Source of the DNA: Ligula intestinalis
Taxonomy: Eukaryota; Platyhelminthes; Cestoda; Diphyllobothriidea; Diphyllobothriidae
DNA: 64,000 bases
Direction: 5' to 3'
Assembly (NCBI GenBank): GCA_036362985.1
Contig: JAYGXS010000003.1
Location: forward strand, 81,874,270-81,938,269
Shown here: positions 33,270 to 45,240 of the stretch, piece after piece
Layout: each line of letters opens with the position of its first letter
Numbering within the stretch: the stretch's first letter is position 1
Program-made: the position numbers and the translations under genes
Notes under the pieces: generated by a model
What the model saw: the letters and a program-made list of their open reading frames with translations, nothing else
Told to the model about the DNA's origin: nothing
Databases searched by the model: none

Positions 33270-36200
33270 ACATAATAAGCGAATGTGATTACGCTGCAAA
33301 TGAAACCCATTTAAGTGAGCACGATGCAAAGAAAGCTTTTAAAGTAGAAATTAAAAGGGCCATCCTATTGACGAAACGTTAAAATGAAACCATTGCAATA
33401 GCAAACATAGCAGAATCATTTTATGAAAGTGCACTTTTTCGTTCACCTATCTCATTGCATGATTATTGTATGCAAGGTATTCTTACTATTCAAGTTATTT
33501 TATTTTAGTGTGTCAGTGTTTTAAAACGGGTTCAACCTCTTTCCTTATAATGGGATGCGTTCTTGAACTATTTCTTGTCTTCGTTTATTACTTGCGGTTT
33601 CATATATTCGAGAATTTTATCTTTCCGGCATCATTTGTATCAAATTGAATATTACCTGCAATTCGGGTTACTTATAACCCTGAATGAACATATGATTCCG
33701 CGTATGATTATTTATGTCTGAGCTGTTTATTTAAGTATCACCCGACCTTCAACGTCAAACATTTTTCGGGGACAGATCGCTTTGACTATTGTGGCCCACT
33801 CGACAAGAGCTAGTCCTTCTGCTAATAAGCATCGTAACTTAGAGCCGTGTAGGTACTTAATTTAATCATGTCCAAAAAACAGTGCTCGATTACATCCGTA
33901 ATTTTTAAGTTTGTTTCAGAAGAAAGCTTTTCAATCGTCACGCATCTGAAGCCAATTAAAGCAGCTAGGCGTTTGCATCCGCATATTTTGATGTAATTTT
34001 GTTCCTTAGCAAGTACCGCCAAACTGCATGTTTCTGGGCTAGTTAACAGAATATGTGGTTGTGCTGTTCTTGTTTTAGGAGAGCATTTTAATTAGGCTCT
34101 CACTGGCGAAAGAGGAAAGGTAATTACACGGAGGTTGTCTTAACTTAATGAACGGCTTAACTAAAGTACTAGATACTTAGGTTAAGAGCCAGCGGAGGGC
34201 ACATTTGCTTTTGAACCCACCTAACCGACCGACGAAAACCAGAGAAGTTTGAAAATATCTACTGGACATCCCACTGGGGGATAAGTGCCATTTGGAAAAG
34301 TTAGCATTTTTACAGGCGAGTAGGGTCGTTACTAGGTACATCGGTTAATTCTAACGGCACTGCAAACTTTAACGTTTAAAAACTCGTTAGTAATTGCAAC
34401 GATATTAGTTTACTTTAATACGTTTCAGCACGAACGATGGTAGTCTAACGTCGACAGTAACTCCCTTTCCCTGCTCTTCATAGATGCAGTGATAAATGTT
34501 GCAGAAAAACTATGCCTATGAGAGTAGGTATTGCGTGTCTTCTGTGATGTACCCGAGGCGCACTACTCGTAAATCATATAGCCGACCTTTCGGGTATCCT
34601 TAAAGAAGGCCATCAGAAGACCGTCTTAAAGAAAACTTGTAGACTGTTTAACAAGCTCCGAAGATCAAAGAGCCTATACTCAGATTAAATTGAGTTTCAA
34701 AAGCAACAGGACGTCGAACTCCCACAGACATGTATCGAGCTATACGATTGTAGGTAGCAATTGCATCGGCAGTAATGTTACCAGCATCAGTTCAAAGAAC
34801 TGTAGTAATTTCGACAAATACTGCCTAGAAAGACTTCTTCTAGAACAGGGAACTCTCATTTTGAGTGTAATTTTACTCATTAGGTGTCCAATAAGTGCAA
34901 TAGCAATGTCATATGTGTAGAGCAGGTGATTATATATTTAGGCCTACAACTATAAATGTTCCTTTAGTTATTATGGTGCTGAAGGAACCTCTGTTTGTTA
35001 GGACTAGGACAATAGAAATTGATTTCGATATCTTCTTGTAGCAGGGAACAACAGGTTTCGATATATTATCAAAAAGCACATACCACAAGAAACAATATAT
35101 GATGAAAGTTGAGGTTGCCATTGCAGCCGAGGATCGAGGTTAAACAAGAATATCCACATTTATTATGTGAAAATGTAACTATAAGAAATTAAAAACAAGC
35201 TTCCAACTTATGAAAACCCTTACAGCAACGAATGTATCTTCATTTGAACAATTGTCAGTTTTGTGTCCTGCATAATATAAAAAAATATTGTGGAATTAGG
35301 TTGCATTGTCTCAACACTGAATTCTATAACAGCAAATAAGACGCATTTGAGAAATGTTTAAGCTATCGAAAATCCCCTTTTAGTTACTTCTAAATAAAGA
35401 AAATATATTACGCACATTTCACATAACGGCAATGTGTTTACAACTTCCCAAAAACACAAGAAATGTGTGATGGTTTTTAGAAACAAGACCTGGCACTGGA
35501 GGATTCTCAGGAAAAAAAAGTGCGTTAATAAAAGCAAACCATGTGCACCTCCTAGTAACAAGGAAGTTTTCAGACTTGCGTGCCGACAGATAATGTGGTA
35601 AAAGTGATAAAAATGTTTTCGACAAAACGTATCTGGACTTTTATCTATACTGAGGATAAACCTCCAGACCAACGGACGCGACTAAGTTAGCATCTGGGTG
35701 CAGAACTATGTTGTGTTGACCATTATTAATTAGTAAATAAATCTTTCTAACAAGTAAGGACCAGGTTTGAGTTCATATTGGCTTAGATTGCCAACGGACC
35801 GCTTGCAAGGCTCCAGATCAACTCACAGCGGAAAAGTTTGTTTCCTAATTCAATCTCAGAACGCAGTGCCAACATATAGAGTCAATTGTCTATCTCTAAA
35901 AATTTACTGATATTAAAACGAAGATGTGTGTTTTATGAGATCAGTCCTCGTAATGTTACTCATGTTTTAGATTTAAATTAGTTACCATTATTTAACAAGC
36001 ATACGCTGGTTGATCAATTTATAGTTATTAACATACAGTAAGTTAATGACTATATAGCAGGTTAAAGTTTAATACAAAGTTGTTCAGAGAAAGAAATGCA
36101 AAAAATTGTAAATTAATGTAGAAAAATTGCAAAACCAAAATATTAGTACCTTATTGGCCGACCATTTAGATTTTTAAAAAGCATTAGATAGATTATATAA

Positions 36201-37330
36201 GAAGCTACCCAGATAGTCTATTTTGGTTCGTTCTCTATGATTATTAAGCACAAGATCACGTTTTTTCATGAATGGAAATAATTGAAATTCGGGATGTTGG
36301 CAGAAATAAAAATATATTTGGATTCAAATGCGGCGAGTGTGTCTGTTGTCTATATACTTTGATTACAAGAGTACATGTTAACAATTAAGTTCCTTTCTTG
36401 AGCGGTAAACTGGGGCATTTTCCTACAAAATAATAGTATACATTCTGCATCTTTGTAACCGGGATTGTAATTTCGGACGTAAAAGCACACTTTGCTTTTA
36501 ATGGTGTCCATAGTTGACAGCCAAAATCGGTGCTCTTTGAAATTAATAGGCACTCATACCATTAATCTTCAACACGTTTTGAATTTTGGCGTCAACGCAG
36601 TGTGTACTTCTAAAATTTTGTTTACACATGCGACGACCTGGGTTGACATCAAGGGTTTTCGTTAACATACGACCTGAGTGCAAACGTAACAGCTCTTCCA
36701 GATTGGGGGCCACTCCTCATTGTATTTTTAGCAATAAAAACGTTCGCTTAAAAGCGAATGTTGAATGTTTCTTGTGCACGGCAAAAGTGGTTCAAGTATT
36801 GCACCTCATGAACTCCTAGTCGTACCCTTTTGTTCTCTAAAGTGGTGTATATAAGGTTTTTTGGATGTGGGGAAATAGGATACTTGGGCATTTTAAATTC
36901 CTGGATCAGTTCATTAATTATCCCCACGAAAAACATCGGCGGATGTTTATTAAGTGTTAAAACCCCTCCAATTATAATCTTCCCATGTCAGGAGTTAGAC
37001 CATTTATTGTGTATACGCAAAGAGAACGAACGACGGAAAATGCAGGTAGACTTATGCGGTCTGTTTCAGGCTTACTCTGCCTTCATTCAGAACACAAAAA
37101 TATATTTGCAGATAATAGATCAGTGGGACCCGAATGACCATCTTGAAATTGTCAATTCTCATCAGCCAGACAGATAGTGATCCCAAGGGATTGCATACCA
37201 AGATCTACCGTCACTGATATCCTGCCATTTGTGATTATATGTATTAGTTATATTAGGGCCTACAAAGACTATCAACACAGAAGCGGCTAATCCAGTCTCC
37301 CTTTCGACTTTTTGGCATCACACTATTTGC
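33270..37330. other. Mostly unannotated AT-rich interval
   Basis: No domain is recognised. About 33715-33830 weakly resembles 31895-32020 (GACC..CAA.GTCAAA, CGGG.ACAG, CTTCTGC/CCACTAGCAG), so the Helitron fragment may be enclosed by a duplicated repeat. The frames at 34690-34920, 35358-35672 and 36830-37177 (76-115 codons) lack known motifs and are not called. Confidence 0.35.
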
Positions 37331-37334
37331 ATAT

Positions 37335-37700
37335 ACCCCGAGTGGCCGAGCTATTAACTGCGGGAGCTCTGGTTGGACATGCAAATTAAAACCTGAGGAT
37401 ATTGTTACGAATTCTTATCAGTTAACGGGACCCGCCTGTAGTGCGATCGGCAACTGCTCCCCCAAAACGTTTTACTATACTTGGCCGCAGTTCTAGGTTC
37501 GAGAATTAGGAGTTGAACAATCCCAAGTTTGATTTTGCTGTCTACTGACGGCTAGTAGGCCAAAAAGGGACGTTCCAGCCCCAATTATATTTTTCCGTGA
37601 TGCTAATCTGCCTATAATAGTAGCTGCAAGCTGGCTGCTAACAAGGCCGACGACTGAGACCCAATACCTAATGGGTATAGGGGCCTGCTCCAAGGCTAAA
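37335..37700 (+). repeat. SINE-like repeat zeta, copy with possible tRNA-like head
   Basis: The start AGTGGCCGAGCTATTAACTG resembles the 5' part of a tRNA with a pol III A box, and GGTTGGACATGC about 27 bases later is a weak B-box match. The spacing is shorter than normal. The downstream part (37510-37600) aligns with 1-70 and with the reverse complement of 54717-54785 (CTGACGGCTARTARGCC core). A tRNA-derived SINE is a reasonable guess, not proven. Confidence 0.35.
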
Positions 37701-38495
37701 CATATCGTGCGAGCTCGCCACCGGTTGACCTTGCAAATTTGATCTTAGTCAACAGCAAACTGGCAGGTTCAAGCTCTTACCTCAACCAGGAGCTAAATTA
37801 TGAGGCAAGCAACGAGGTTGAAGTAATCAAGGCCAGCTGGAAGCCCCCATACACTAATGCGATAATGGAAACTTGACAGTTTGTGAAACACCAGGTAGGT
37901 TCAAGAACTTCTGCCCTTTTCTCTTCTTTTCCCTTTTTCGTATTTTCTTCTTCTGTTAGGAGGAATGATGAATGGCAGTGCTACCTAAATGCATCAAGAC
38001 GTGTATTATTTTCAAAGATTCATAGATATTTCGTCCACTGAGCGGTAAAAGTTGGGCAAAGCCCAAGCAGTCGACGTTAGCGTCCATAATCCTGTGCCTG
38101 GCTTTTACGTAGAAGCCATCAACTGGACCAACCGTGATATCCATTTGATAGGGCATACCAGTGAAATAACAGCATCTGCCTGAAGACAACTAAAATGCAC
38201 GCTTCTGCGCTTACGATTCCTATTTTGTTAGTTTAATTGATCTGATGTAAGAAGTGCTGTTTTTCAGAAAAGTTTCATATAAGGTCAGAGTAGTGTAGGC
38301 AAACATGGCCCACTATGGGCCAAATTAAACGTTTCTTCATATCCAAGAAAATTCCTGCGTAAGGAAAGGCTGCGGAACAAAACTCCGGGTTAATGCCTGT
38401 TCCATTGTGAACGAATATTATAAGAAACCGGAACGGTTTGAGCTGCATCCTTTCCAAGACAGAAAAGGCTGAAGATACTTTATTAAAAATCTGGT
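37701..38495. other. No gene recognised
   Basis: Minus frames 37956-38189 and 38275-38607 are open for 77 and 110 codons. The second runs into PLE-derived sequence at its N-terminal end (38500-38607). No protein family is recognised in the rest. Confidence 0.35.
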
Positions 38496-38499
38496 AAAT

Positions 38500-38610
38500 G
38501 CAAATATCAATCAGCAGGTTAGAGTTGCGGCTGTAAACGTTGGCCTTCGGGAGACCGATGTTCCTCCGTTTGCTCTCTGCGCTGACGATGCTAGCATGAA
38601 TTTCCATCAG
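38500..38610 (-). repeat. PLE fragment P18 (family B terminus)
   Basis: The stretch GTTGCGGCTGTAAACGTTGG, then CCTTCGGGAGACCGATGTTCC, matches 39110-39175 and the reverse complement of about 40800-40850 and 3630-3690. It is a short piece of the family-B region between endonuclease and terminus. Confidence 0.65.
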
Positions 38611-38999
38611 TGCACTGCAATTTGTAGTCGTTTTTCCAAAATCCAGGGCGGAAAATTGAGTTGCATCATATTTGCTAGTAAATTATATGAGAAACATTAG
38701 CTTTCACCACAGAGAAAATACGCTCTGAAAGCAGCCAAAGTACGGTGGTAGGTGTAACTGCTGGTAACAAGAGAGACTATGGGTACTAGTTAATAAATGT
38801 ACATCGAAGCTGTCGGACCCTTTAAAACGTGTTAGAAAATAGCTTTAGTCCTCACGTGTGATTGATTAGTGCAAACTTATCCTTGGCATATTGATTATCG
38901 AGTCAGTTTAGTTCACGTAGGTTAGGTTGCGAATATCCTGCACCGGACTAGGTGTAATGGTCACTCTTATCACATGTCAGAATAAACGGTGAAAATTAT

Positions 39000-39693
39000 A
39001 ATTCGTATTCTGCTCACCGGAATAAATTTGAAGATTTGCTGACGGTTCGGACAGCTGGGGATGCTGTTCTTTGTCGAAGAGGATACTGAATTTTTTCGAT
39101 CAGCAGTTAAAAGTTGCGGCTGTAAGTGTTGGCCTTGGGCTGATCGAGTTTCCTCCGTTCACTCTCTAGCCTTGCGTGTGGATTTTTGCTTGGCGTGACA
39201 GCAATTGGTGGTCTGTTCTGTCCCCATGGCAGAGGATGCTGGTAATCTTGCTCTCTCTTTCGGTGTTTTCGTCACAGTGCCGTCTCCGTCTGCTAATCCT
39301 GACTTCAGTTTGCCTGTGCCTTGTTCTTTGTTTACGTAATGGTGCAGGACTTTGCAGATCGCAGGGAGGTCCAGATGCTTGTTGATGGAATTGGCGTCTG
39401 CGTTTCATGCCTCATTCATCGATCTTTTAGCTTTTGAGGCTCATCGGACTGCAATGGTCGTTCCTTGAATATCGAAGTCATGGCCGATCTCTCCAAACTG
39501 TGCGGCAAGCTGCGAATTAGGGTCTAGTCTCCGGGCCACTGCTTTGTGCTTTTGTAGTCGGGTTTGCAATTTGCGTCATGTTTCTCCATATTAATAACAG
39601 TCTCCATCGTTGCAACGTATTTTGAAGACAACTGCAGAGCTTTCAGTACGCGGCAATCTGTCTTTAGGTTTCATCACTCGGCGGCGTATTGTC
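39000..39693 (-). pseudogene. PLE fragment P11: endonuclease relic and terminus (family B)
   Basis: The minus strand holds the same order as P9, P1 and P12: a connector (39654-39693), Cys-rich region and decayed YIG core (around 39620-39540), EF..Q.QTI-like and LEAW-like blocks (39500-39390), the ASSINR-like block (about 39385), then the family-B terminus at 39000-39070. The minus frame 39166-39408 is one of several shifted frames. It faces P12 in the opposite orientation, and the two share both ends of the same segment. Confidence 0.75.
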
Positions 39694-40960
39694 TGAGGTG
39701 AAGACATCTGCTGGAAATTCTACGCTACTGCCTTAAAACTTACTTAACGTCTAGTGGACATATATATGAACAATTTAAGGGCACCCTAATAGGCTCTCCA
39801 TTATCAGGCCTGATTGCTGAAGTGGTCCTTCAGTGGATTGAATACTTAGTTTTCACCAAGTCTCAACCGAAGTTTGTGACTCGTTATGTCGATGACACCT
39901 TTGTCATTTTCAAATTTTCCGGCATCGAGCACTTCAAAGGGTAACTAAACACGGTTGAGCCGAATTTGAAAGAAATAACCAACTTCTCTCTCTCTACTTC
40001 AACAGCAATAACCCTCTGTCTCACAAACGTTGCTGTGTTAGTTGTCTTTTTCAAAGATTTGAAACACACTGCAGAACAGCAGCTGAAAAAGAATGGAGTA
40101 ACATTATCTACGTGACCTCTTTGGAAGTAACGGATACCCGAATTCTTTTAGCAACCTATGCAAGCTCCGAGTACCCATACAACGGCAGCAAATCCACAAC
40201 CCGAAGTCTGGAGGACCACTATCTACTGAAAGGGCGTCTCCGAAGCCCTTTCCCAACTGGTAAAGCACGCTGAAGTAGGCGTAGCCTATCGACCTCGGGC
40301 GACAATACGCCGCCGAGTGATGCAACCTAAAGACAGATCACTGTCTATTGAAAACTCTGTAGTTGTCTTCAAAATACGTTGCAACGATTGAGAAACAGGA
40401 CACAAATTGCAAACCTGACTATAAAAATACAAAGCAGTGGCCCGGAGACTAGACCCTAATTTGCAGATTTCCAGCGTTTGGAAAGACCGGCCACGACTTC
40501 AAGATTCAAGGAACGGCCATTGCAGTCCGATGAGCCTCAAAAGTTGAAAGATTGACGCTTCAGGCATGGTAATCAGACGCAAATTCTAACAACAAGCATG
40601 TAGGCTTCTTAGCGCCATAACGTAAACAAAGGACAGGGCACGGTCAAAACGAAGTCTGGATTAGCAGATGAAGACGGCCCCGTAACAAAACCACCGAAAG
40701 AGTGAGCAAGATTTCCAACATATTATAAATTGAGAACAGAACGGACCACCAATTGCCGTCATACCAAGCAAAAATCCACACGCAAGGTCAGAGAGCGAAC
40801 GAAGGAACATCGGTTACCCGAATTCCAACGTTTACAGCCGCAAATTTAACCTGCTGATCTATAAAAGTCACTTTGCGCTTTGACAAATGAAAGCAGGCTC
40901 AACTGGCAGAACCATCAGGAAAGCTTCAGATTTATTCCGGTGAGCAGAAGATGAATTATG
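39694..40960 (+). pseudogene. PLE P12: RT palm remnant, endonuclease relic and terminus (family B)
   Basis: One plus frame reads YEQFKGTLIGSPLSGLIAEV (RT motif B region), then VLQWIEYLVF and PKFVTRYVDDTFVIFKF (motif C, YVDD at 39884-39895), ending in a stop. The connector follows (SSEYPYNGSKSTTRSLEDHY and neighbours in another frame), then the endonuclease relic (FGKTGHDFKIQGTAI, ERLTLQAW, SDANSNNKHVG), then the family-B terminus near 40850-40960. The RT fingers and motif A are lost, so the copy is 5'-truncated. Many stops rule out function. Confidence 0.85.
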
Positions 40961-40964
40961 ATTC

Positions 40965-42035
40965 ACATCCCATATATATGACTTTGCAGAATTTGGAACA
41001 GCCAAAAGTGGGATTTCCAATGGTCGATTTGTTTTTTTTCAAACAGGCTGGGAGCTTAAGTTTTCGACACTGGCTATGAAAGTGTACTTCACTAGGCTAG
41101 ATAAACAATTTGCGTTATTAGAAAAATTACTGTTTAAGAACGCACACTGAGCCACATTCAGTGAAAGCGAAACGTTGGCTCGAGCTCAATTAATGACATG
41201 CAATAGTACATGGTCAGTCAAGTGTTAGTTGTGAGTGTTTCCGCGCACATAGTTACCATAGTGGCCACTGCGTCTGGGAAAAGAACTGCCTTTCCAACGT
41301 ATCGTCTCTGATCAAAGTAATAAATTATCCACCGACATTAAGTAAACCTTTTTGTTCGGTAGGGATACATTTCGTAGGTAGTTTGTATTAATAAAAATTA
41401 TGCAATAGCGCTATGCACATTTCTTCCCCTTCTGCCAGAATCAGACATTTTGAATATTACTGCTTGATTATAGCCTACGTTTTTCATTCCATTTCTTGCT
41501 CTTGTATATTTAACCTGATTTTTTTACAAAGTAATCCGAGACAGTCATATTCCATTTAAAAATATTTCGTGCAATTTCAAAATCAAATCAAACCCTTAAG
41601 TTACCATAGATAATTGTTTGAATTTTCGAATGACTGGGTTTCTAGACTACCTATGCGTTCGCCATCAGGGCTTGTATAGTTCACAAGCCGCAAAACCTTC
41701 TGATGGCCGAAAAGCATAATTGGTGTCCACTCAATTTGTGAAATTCACATCTGAAGTGAAATTAAGATAACGAATGGATATTTTGATCTACGAATGAACA
41801 TAAGATGATCTAAGATGATCTGAGAAATGTTAAATCTGACAAATTAAAGTTCTTCGAAGAGGTATTGCACATAACACTTTAGTTACTATCAAAAGAGCAT
41901 GATACAGTAGTCGCCAAGGACCATGCAACGTTCATAATGAAATTTTACCTGGTGGTCAAGCGTACACTTAGTAACATTATATGGATTTATTCAGTTTATT
42001 GAATGCTACGAAAGCCTTTTACTTAGTTTAATCGT
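40965..42035. other. No gene recognised
   Basis: AT-rich. A small tandem duplication, AAGATGATCT twice, occurs at about 41801-41822. Complementary segments around CCATCAGGGCTTG...CAAGCC (41660-41715) can form a hairpin. No frame is convincing. Confidence 0.35.
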
Positions 42036-42180
42036 CATTTTAGTTAGGTTTATTAAGAGAAATGGCCATTAGTTTTGGTGAAATTGGTAGTTTTCTCATA
42101 GTAGCGAATTTTCTAGTCCCAGGAAGCAGTTCAGAAGACGAAGATGCGATCACTGGAACAAGAGTTTTATTTGACTGTTG

Positions 42181-42210
42181 TTTCGGATTCCGTCGGGAAT
42201 CCTTAGTCAT
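42181..42210 (-). ncRNA. Hammerhead-like motif in PLE P13 terminus
   Basis: Minus-strand order: ATGACTA (42210-42204), one base, slot GGATTCC-CGAC-GGAATCC (42202-42185), GAAA (42184-42181). The 7-bp stem is perfect. The heptamer differs from CUGANGA at two core positions, so catalysis would be impaired. Confidence 0.5.
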
Positions 42211-42277
42211 AGGTAATCGTACACAGGTCTGTGACATGCGCAGATAAGGGGTGATACATGCACAGATTGCATGGTTT

Positions 42278-42715
42278 TTATAGTTCACAGCGGTCACCCG
42301 CATGCGTACTATAATTGTCAGTTCTTGTAGTCACCGCTTGAGGTCTTAATTGGTGCGGTGATTGGTCATTAATTGCCAGAGCGTTCTTGTCCGCGTCGGA
42401 TGCGGGTTTGGTAATTGCGCGACAATTATGCCCGCTGTCGTCGGAGTTGTTGTTGCACCCAGTCCTTCCCACGTGACTGATTCTCTTGCTCAGGAAATGT
42501 CTCAGTACGCCGTAGGGGAACGCCAAATCGTTGCGCTTGTTGATGGACTGGGGGCCTGAAAACCATGACTCGAGCAGCTCGCGGCTCACGCGGTTGTCCC
42601 CTCTCGCGAGGATTTCGGCCTCGGCAAACTTGAAAATATGGTCGGGTCCCGTTGAGTGAGCTGCAACCTGGGAGTTGGTGTCTTTCTTCCTCACCGCCGC
42701 TGCATGCTCGGCCAT
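42278..42715 (-). CDS. GIY-YIG endonuclease domain of PLE P13 (best-preserved copy)
   Basis: In the frame of this 145-codon stretch, the codons just upstream read NYVGETGRLLRKR, so the domain really begins near 42760. Then come AEHAAAVRKKDTNSQVAAHS, GPDHIFKFAEAEILARGDNR and VSRELLESWFSGPQSINKRN. This contains the YVG core, Arg in the next helix, the EH pair and the late Glu (RELLES), as expected for a PLE nuclease that nicks the target for priming. The first Met is internal to the domain. No RT precedes it, so it is an orphan domain, but it has no stop or frameshift. Confidence 0.8.
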   Translation of the reverse strand: MAEHAAAVRKKDTNSQVAAHSTGPDHIFKFAEAEILARGDNRVSRELLESWFSGPQSINKRNDLAFPYGVLRHFLSKRISHVGRTGCNNNSDDSGHNCRAITKPASDADKNALAINDQSPHQLRPQAVTTRTDNYSTHAGDRCEL

Positions 42716-42779
42716 TCGCTTCCGGAGTAATCTCCCAGTTTCTCCGACGTAGTTGCTTAGTCCGGGTCAAAAGCCCTTA

Positions 42780-44020
42780 CTAGATATTAGTCGTGAAAAA
42801 CTTAAGAGTTTGTATACTTTACGTTCCCCTTTTGCTTTTTTTCGAAGCGAAACAGACGAAATAATAATAAGTAGTTCAAAGATGACAATATATTTGGCCA
42901 GTTTTTTTTATTTCGCCAGTTTATAACTGAATGTGGAATTAATCTACTCATGCGGAAGGTAATCCATTATAAAGGGAAAAAAAGTTCTTTCATCTTCAGT
43001 CAAATCCAATCGTTTTTCTTCAGGAAATTTAAATGTATCCTCAATAGTATCAAATTTGATTATGACTACGTTGGAAAAAGTTTATATACACAGAAGTTTG
43101 TCAGCCGAATATCCAATCAAAACAATTTATAATGGGTTACCTTTTATGGAAAGTTTTTTTGTTAGTCTTAGGAATAGTAGTTGCACAACTCCAGTGCGGA
43201 CTGTATTTACCCTCGACAATGTGTTTTGCTGTTCAGAGGCATTTCTGTATAGCAAAAACGTTGCCATGGTCATTAAAACTAAAATGGAAAAACACTTTAT
43301 TTCAGTAAATGCTCTTGATATCTATCTTATTTTAAAGGTTTAAGTGTAAACGTTGAACAAATGCAGAATTTATAAATTTATCAAAGAAGACAATAAAAAC
43401 CAGGAAAATTATGACACTTTTGTTGATGACATTTAATAAATACTTATCCAGTAAGATTAAATTTAACAGATGTCTTGACTTAAGAAAAGTTATTTCCATA
43501 TATAGAAAGTGGTTGCTTAAATTTTTTCAATTTAACACAATATCTGAATTTACTGTTCTGATTTATAGCTCTTTTTTACGTCTCCAAAATCACGGGATTA
43601 TCGAGAAAATTTTGTTTTATTTTTTGTTGCTTGTTGTTTGTTTTTGTTTTATTCTTTAATTTTCCTTATTGCATTCACATTGGTATTCGAGTAATGATAA
43701 AACTTATACGAAGTTATGAAAATTGCATGGTCTGTGACGACTACTGTACATAATGTCCTACCATTTTTTCTAGAAAATATATCCAATTGAAATTTAAAAA
43801 TATGTTAAGAATACGTCATCCAAAAGTCATTTTTTATCAAGCATGGTAAAGATAGATAGTCAAATTTGGCCAAACTCAAAAGGCAGCGCGTGTGGCATAG
43901 TACTGCATGATGACAATTCGACCGACAATTCCGAAAATTTTTTACCACGTTTGCGATGACTAATACGTGCTGTTCCCTAATCTTCTCTTAATGTTATCGC
44001 TAAAGTCGAGTAAATCAGTA
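42780..44020. other. AT-rich interval, no gene recognised
   Basis: Frames of 60-95 codons occur at 42950-43660 in very AT-rich sequence. I do not recognise any of them. Confidence 0.35.
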
Positions 44021-44029
44021 CTGACTAAG

Positions 44030-45240
44030 ACTTGTTGACGCAGGCCTAATTTTGGCATTGCTAGATAAGACAAATTCTAAAAGCTGCAGTTGGGTAACCG
44101 CAAAATATGCACTTAATTGCTCCCAGGCCGCTAGTAGCGTACAATATGGCGAGCGCTGCAAGAAAAATTCTGCAATTTGAAAAAGACCGGTAATCGCCCA
44201 CAAACCAATATTGAGTAGGGTCGTAAGACTTTTTTATCATTCAGTCCAATTTCAATTGTTTTCAGTCACGCTAGGATGCAGACTCTGTGATGAGTTTCCT
44301 AATGACCGCTGCCTAAAATTTAATGCTGTATAAAACGGCTGCTTAAATATTATGCATTTTTATCATTGATTTTGACTGCCTTTACGAAATCAAAAATATT
44401 TTGTGGAACGCATGCATAAAAGAATCCTCTCTTGTACTTAGTTGATAGAAAATTAAGCGTACTCAAAATGTTATTCTTAAAGAAAGGGTTCCTTCGGTTT
44501 TAAAAAGTTTCTCTAAATTGCCGAATGATTGAGAAACCTACAGGCTGCTAGAACTGAGTTCAAGTTTTAAAAATGGAATGCTGTGTTCATCCTGTTTCAG
44601 GAATAGTACGTTCTTGTGTACGGTTTGAGGAAGTGGTTGCATAGCTCTCATAAACGTTCGCAATAGACATGGTTCATGGTTTTATATCAGGAACAGCATT
44701 AATAAATTGACGAATGCGATGTATTATAAATGAACACCACAAAGTCATACAGAACTCAAAATTAGCATTTTTTAAGACCAAAAAAAACTCCCTTCATTAA
44801 TAATTACATTTAAAGGAGGCGTTATTTGCTACCAACTAAGTACAAGAGAGGATTATTTTATGCATGCATTTCACAAGATATTTCTGATTTCGTAAAGGCA
44901 ATCAAAATAAGTGATAAAAATGCATAATATTTAAGCAGTCATTTTATACAGAATCAAATTTTTCGCAGCGGTCAAAAAGAAGCTCACATCAGAGTCGGCA
45001 ACCTAGCGTGACTGAAAAGTAGTTAAATTGGACTGCGTGATAAACAGTATTGCAACCCTACTCAATGTTGGCTTGCGAGCGATTACCGGAATTTTTCAAA
45101 TTGCGGAATTTTTCAAGCAGCTCTCGCAATGCTGTATACGGCAGTTATGTGATACACCATGCCGGTTACACAGGCCCCAGCAGGTCTGCTTTGCCAATTT
45201 CGGTCTTTGCATGACACAATTGCAAGGAATTCGGTTAATC
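44030..45240. mobile_element. Foldback (long inverted repeat) element, copy 1
   Basis: Left arm about 44030-44460 and right arm about 44820-45240 are inverted copies. Landmarks are CGATTACCGG / CCGGTAATCG (45080 and 44190), ACTCAATGTTGG / CCAATATTGAGT, and CAAGAGAGGATT / AATCCTCTCTTG. The centre holds no transposase-like frame. The inner parts match the element at 61876-62794, for example AAAGGAGG..TAATTTGCTACCAA near 44813 and 62470, so they are one family. Exact ends are unclear here. Confidence 0.75.

Larger units (their letters stand above)
42040..42770 (-). mobile_element. PLE P13: endonuclease and terminal repeat (family A), 5'-truncated
   Basis: The fragment begins within the lead-in of the GIY-YIG domain (about 42768) and runs through the whole nuclease and the terminal repeat to about 42040. 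Its terminal repeat carries the hammerhead-like motif at 42181-42210 and the conserved peptide block SSSSELLPGTRKFATMRK, the same as in P5 and P14. Close copies are P15 and P16. Truncation at the endonuclease is the usual shape of dead PLE insertions in this window. Confidence 0.85.

Noticed and set aside
37342..37382. tRNA-like start (AGTGGCCGAG...) as a functional tRNA gene
   Set aside because: A- and B-box spacing is too short and no full cloverleaf can be traced; it is at most a SINE head.
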